Positions 33,776-34,178 of a stretch of DNA of 34,178 nucleotides are shown piece after piece; position 1 is the stretch's first letter; the number at the start of each line of letters is the position of its first letter. The notes beneath the pieces were generated by a model, which saw only the letters and a program-made list of their open reading frames with translations, made no database searches and was not told where the DNA came from. The position numbers and the translations under genes are program-made. Source of the DNA: Candidatus Roizmanbacteria bacterium RIFCSPHIGHO2_02_FULL_38_11 (GTDB lineage: Bacteria > Patescibacteriota > Microgenomatia > UBA1406 > GWC2-37-13); contig MFZO01000031.1 in the NCBI GenBank assembly GCA_001788015.1, forward strand, positions 10,803 through 44,980, given 5' to 3'.

Positions 33776-34178
33776 ATGATCCTAACGATATCTATTCCCG
33801 ATGACGCAAAAAGCCTTTTGAAATCTGGTCAAAAGGTTCATTTTGGAGATCCTTTCCTTGAAGATCACATAAGATATGAAATAACGGTCGAAGTCTCAAA
33901 GAAACTACGAATTCACTCAGATAAAATATTTAAATACCTAAAAAAATTTGTCGGCGATCCAGTCAACAAAGGTGAATTATTGGCAGAGAAAAAGGGTCTC
34001 ATCAAAACGCACACTATAATAAGCGAATATACAGGCCTTATCAAGGAGATAAATCACTATGAAGGAAACGTGATCATTTCCACGTCAAAATCCCAAGGTA
34101 ATCAAGTCAAAGCTTTTTTCAAAGGTGAAGTCGTCGAGATAATAAAAAATCAATTAAAAATCAAGGTAGAGGAAACCC
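33776..34178 (+). CDS. Partial CDS running off the window; hypothetical with possible barrel-sandwich (biotinyl/lipoyl-like) region
   Basis: Open frame from ATG 33776 (MILTISIPDDAKSLLKSGQKVHFGDPFLEDHIRYEITVEVSKKLRIHSDKIFKYLKKFVGDPVNKGELLAEKKGL...) to the window end. Confidence 0.6.
   Translation, partial: MILTISIPDDAKSLLKSGQKVHFGDPFLEDHIRYEITVEVSKKLRIHSDKIFKYLKKFVGDPVNKGELLAEKKGLIKTHTIISEYTGLIKEINHYEGNVIISTSKSQGNQVKAFFKGEVVEIIKNQLKIKVEET

Overview
AT-rich 34 kb window whose reduced gene set and order (rpsB-tsf-frr-rseP-proS without pyrH/uppS/cdsA/dxr, then rpsU-ybeY-dnaX-ybaB-prs, recR/rnj, rpsF-ssb-rpsR) suggest a Candidate Phyla Radiation (Patescibacteria/Microgenomates-like) chromosome; that taxonomic call is inference. 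Most of the window is housekeeping. The accessory locus at ~22.19-30.58 kb is the strongest candidate for an undescribed system. It holds two paralogous circularly-permuted-ATP-grasp-like ligases, a third more distant ATP-grasp-like protein, an M20 amidohydrolase/peptidase, an alanine/opine-dehydrogenase-like NAD(P) enzyme and a convergent class-IV (branched-chain-type) aminotransferase. Each ligase paralog is preceded by what reads as a ribosome-mediated transcription attenuator: promoter, near-leaderless short hydrophobic leader ORF (MKTKVYSNIFVLLINP* and MRKQKILFGFFFFNPTFCGAAF*), and mutually exclusive antiterminator and terminator hairpins directly upstream of the ligase start. A second theme is repeats. 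A 42-48 bp palindromic element is embedded in frame in three unrelated genes, with arms that covary between copies and a fixed core encoding VEERSGK. Other palindromes lie inside dnaX, recR and a GT-C glycosyltransferase. GTCATTCC-type inverted-repeat elements and 'iterated-word' hairpins fill many intergenic regions. All family assignments are from motif reading; no searches were run.
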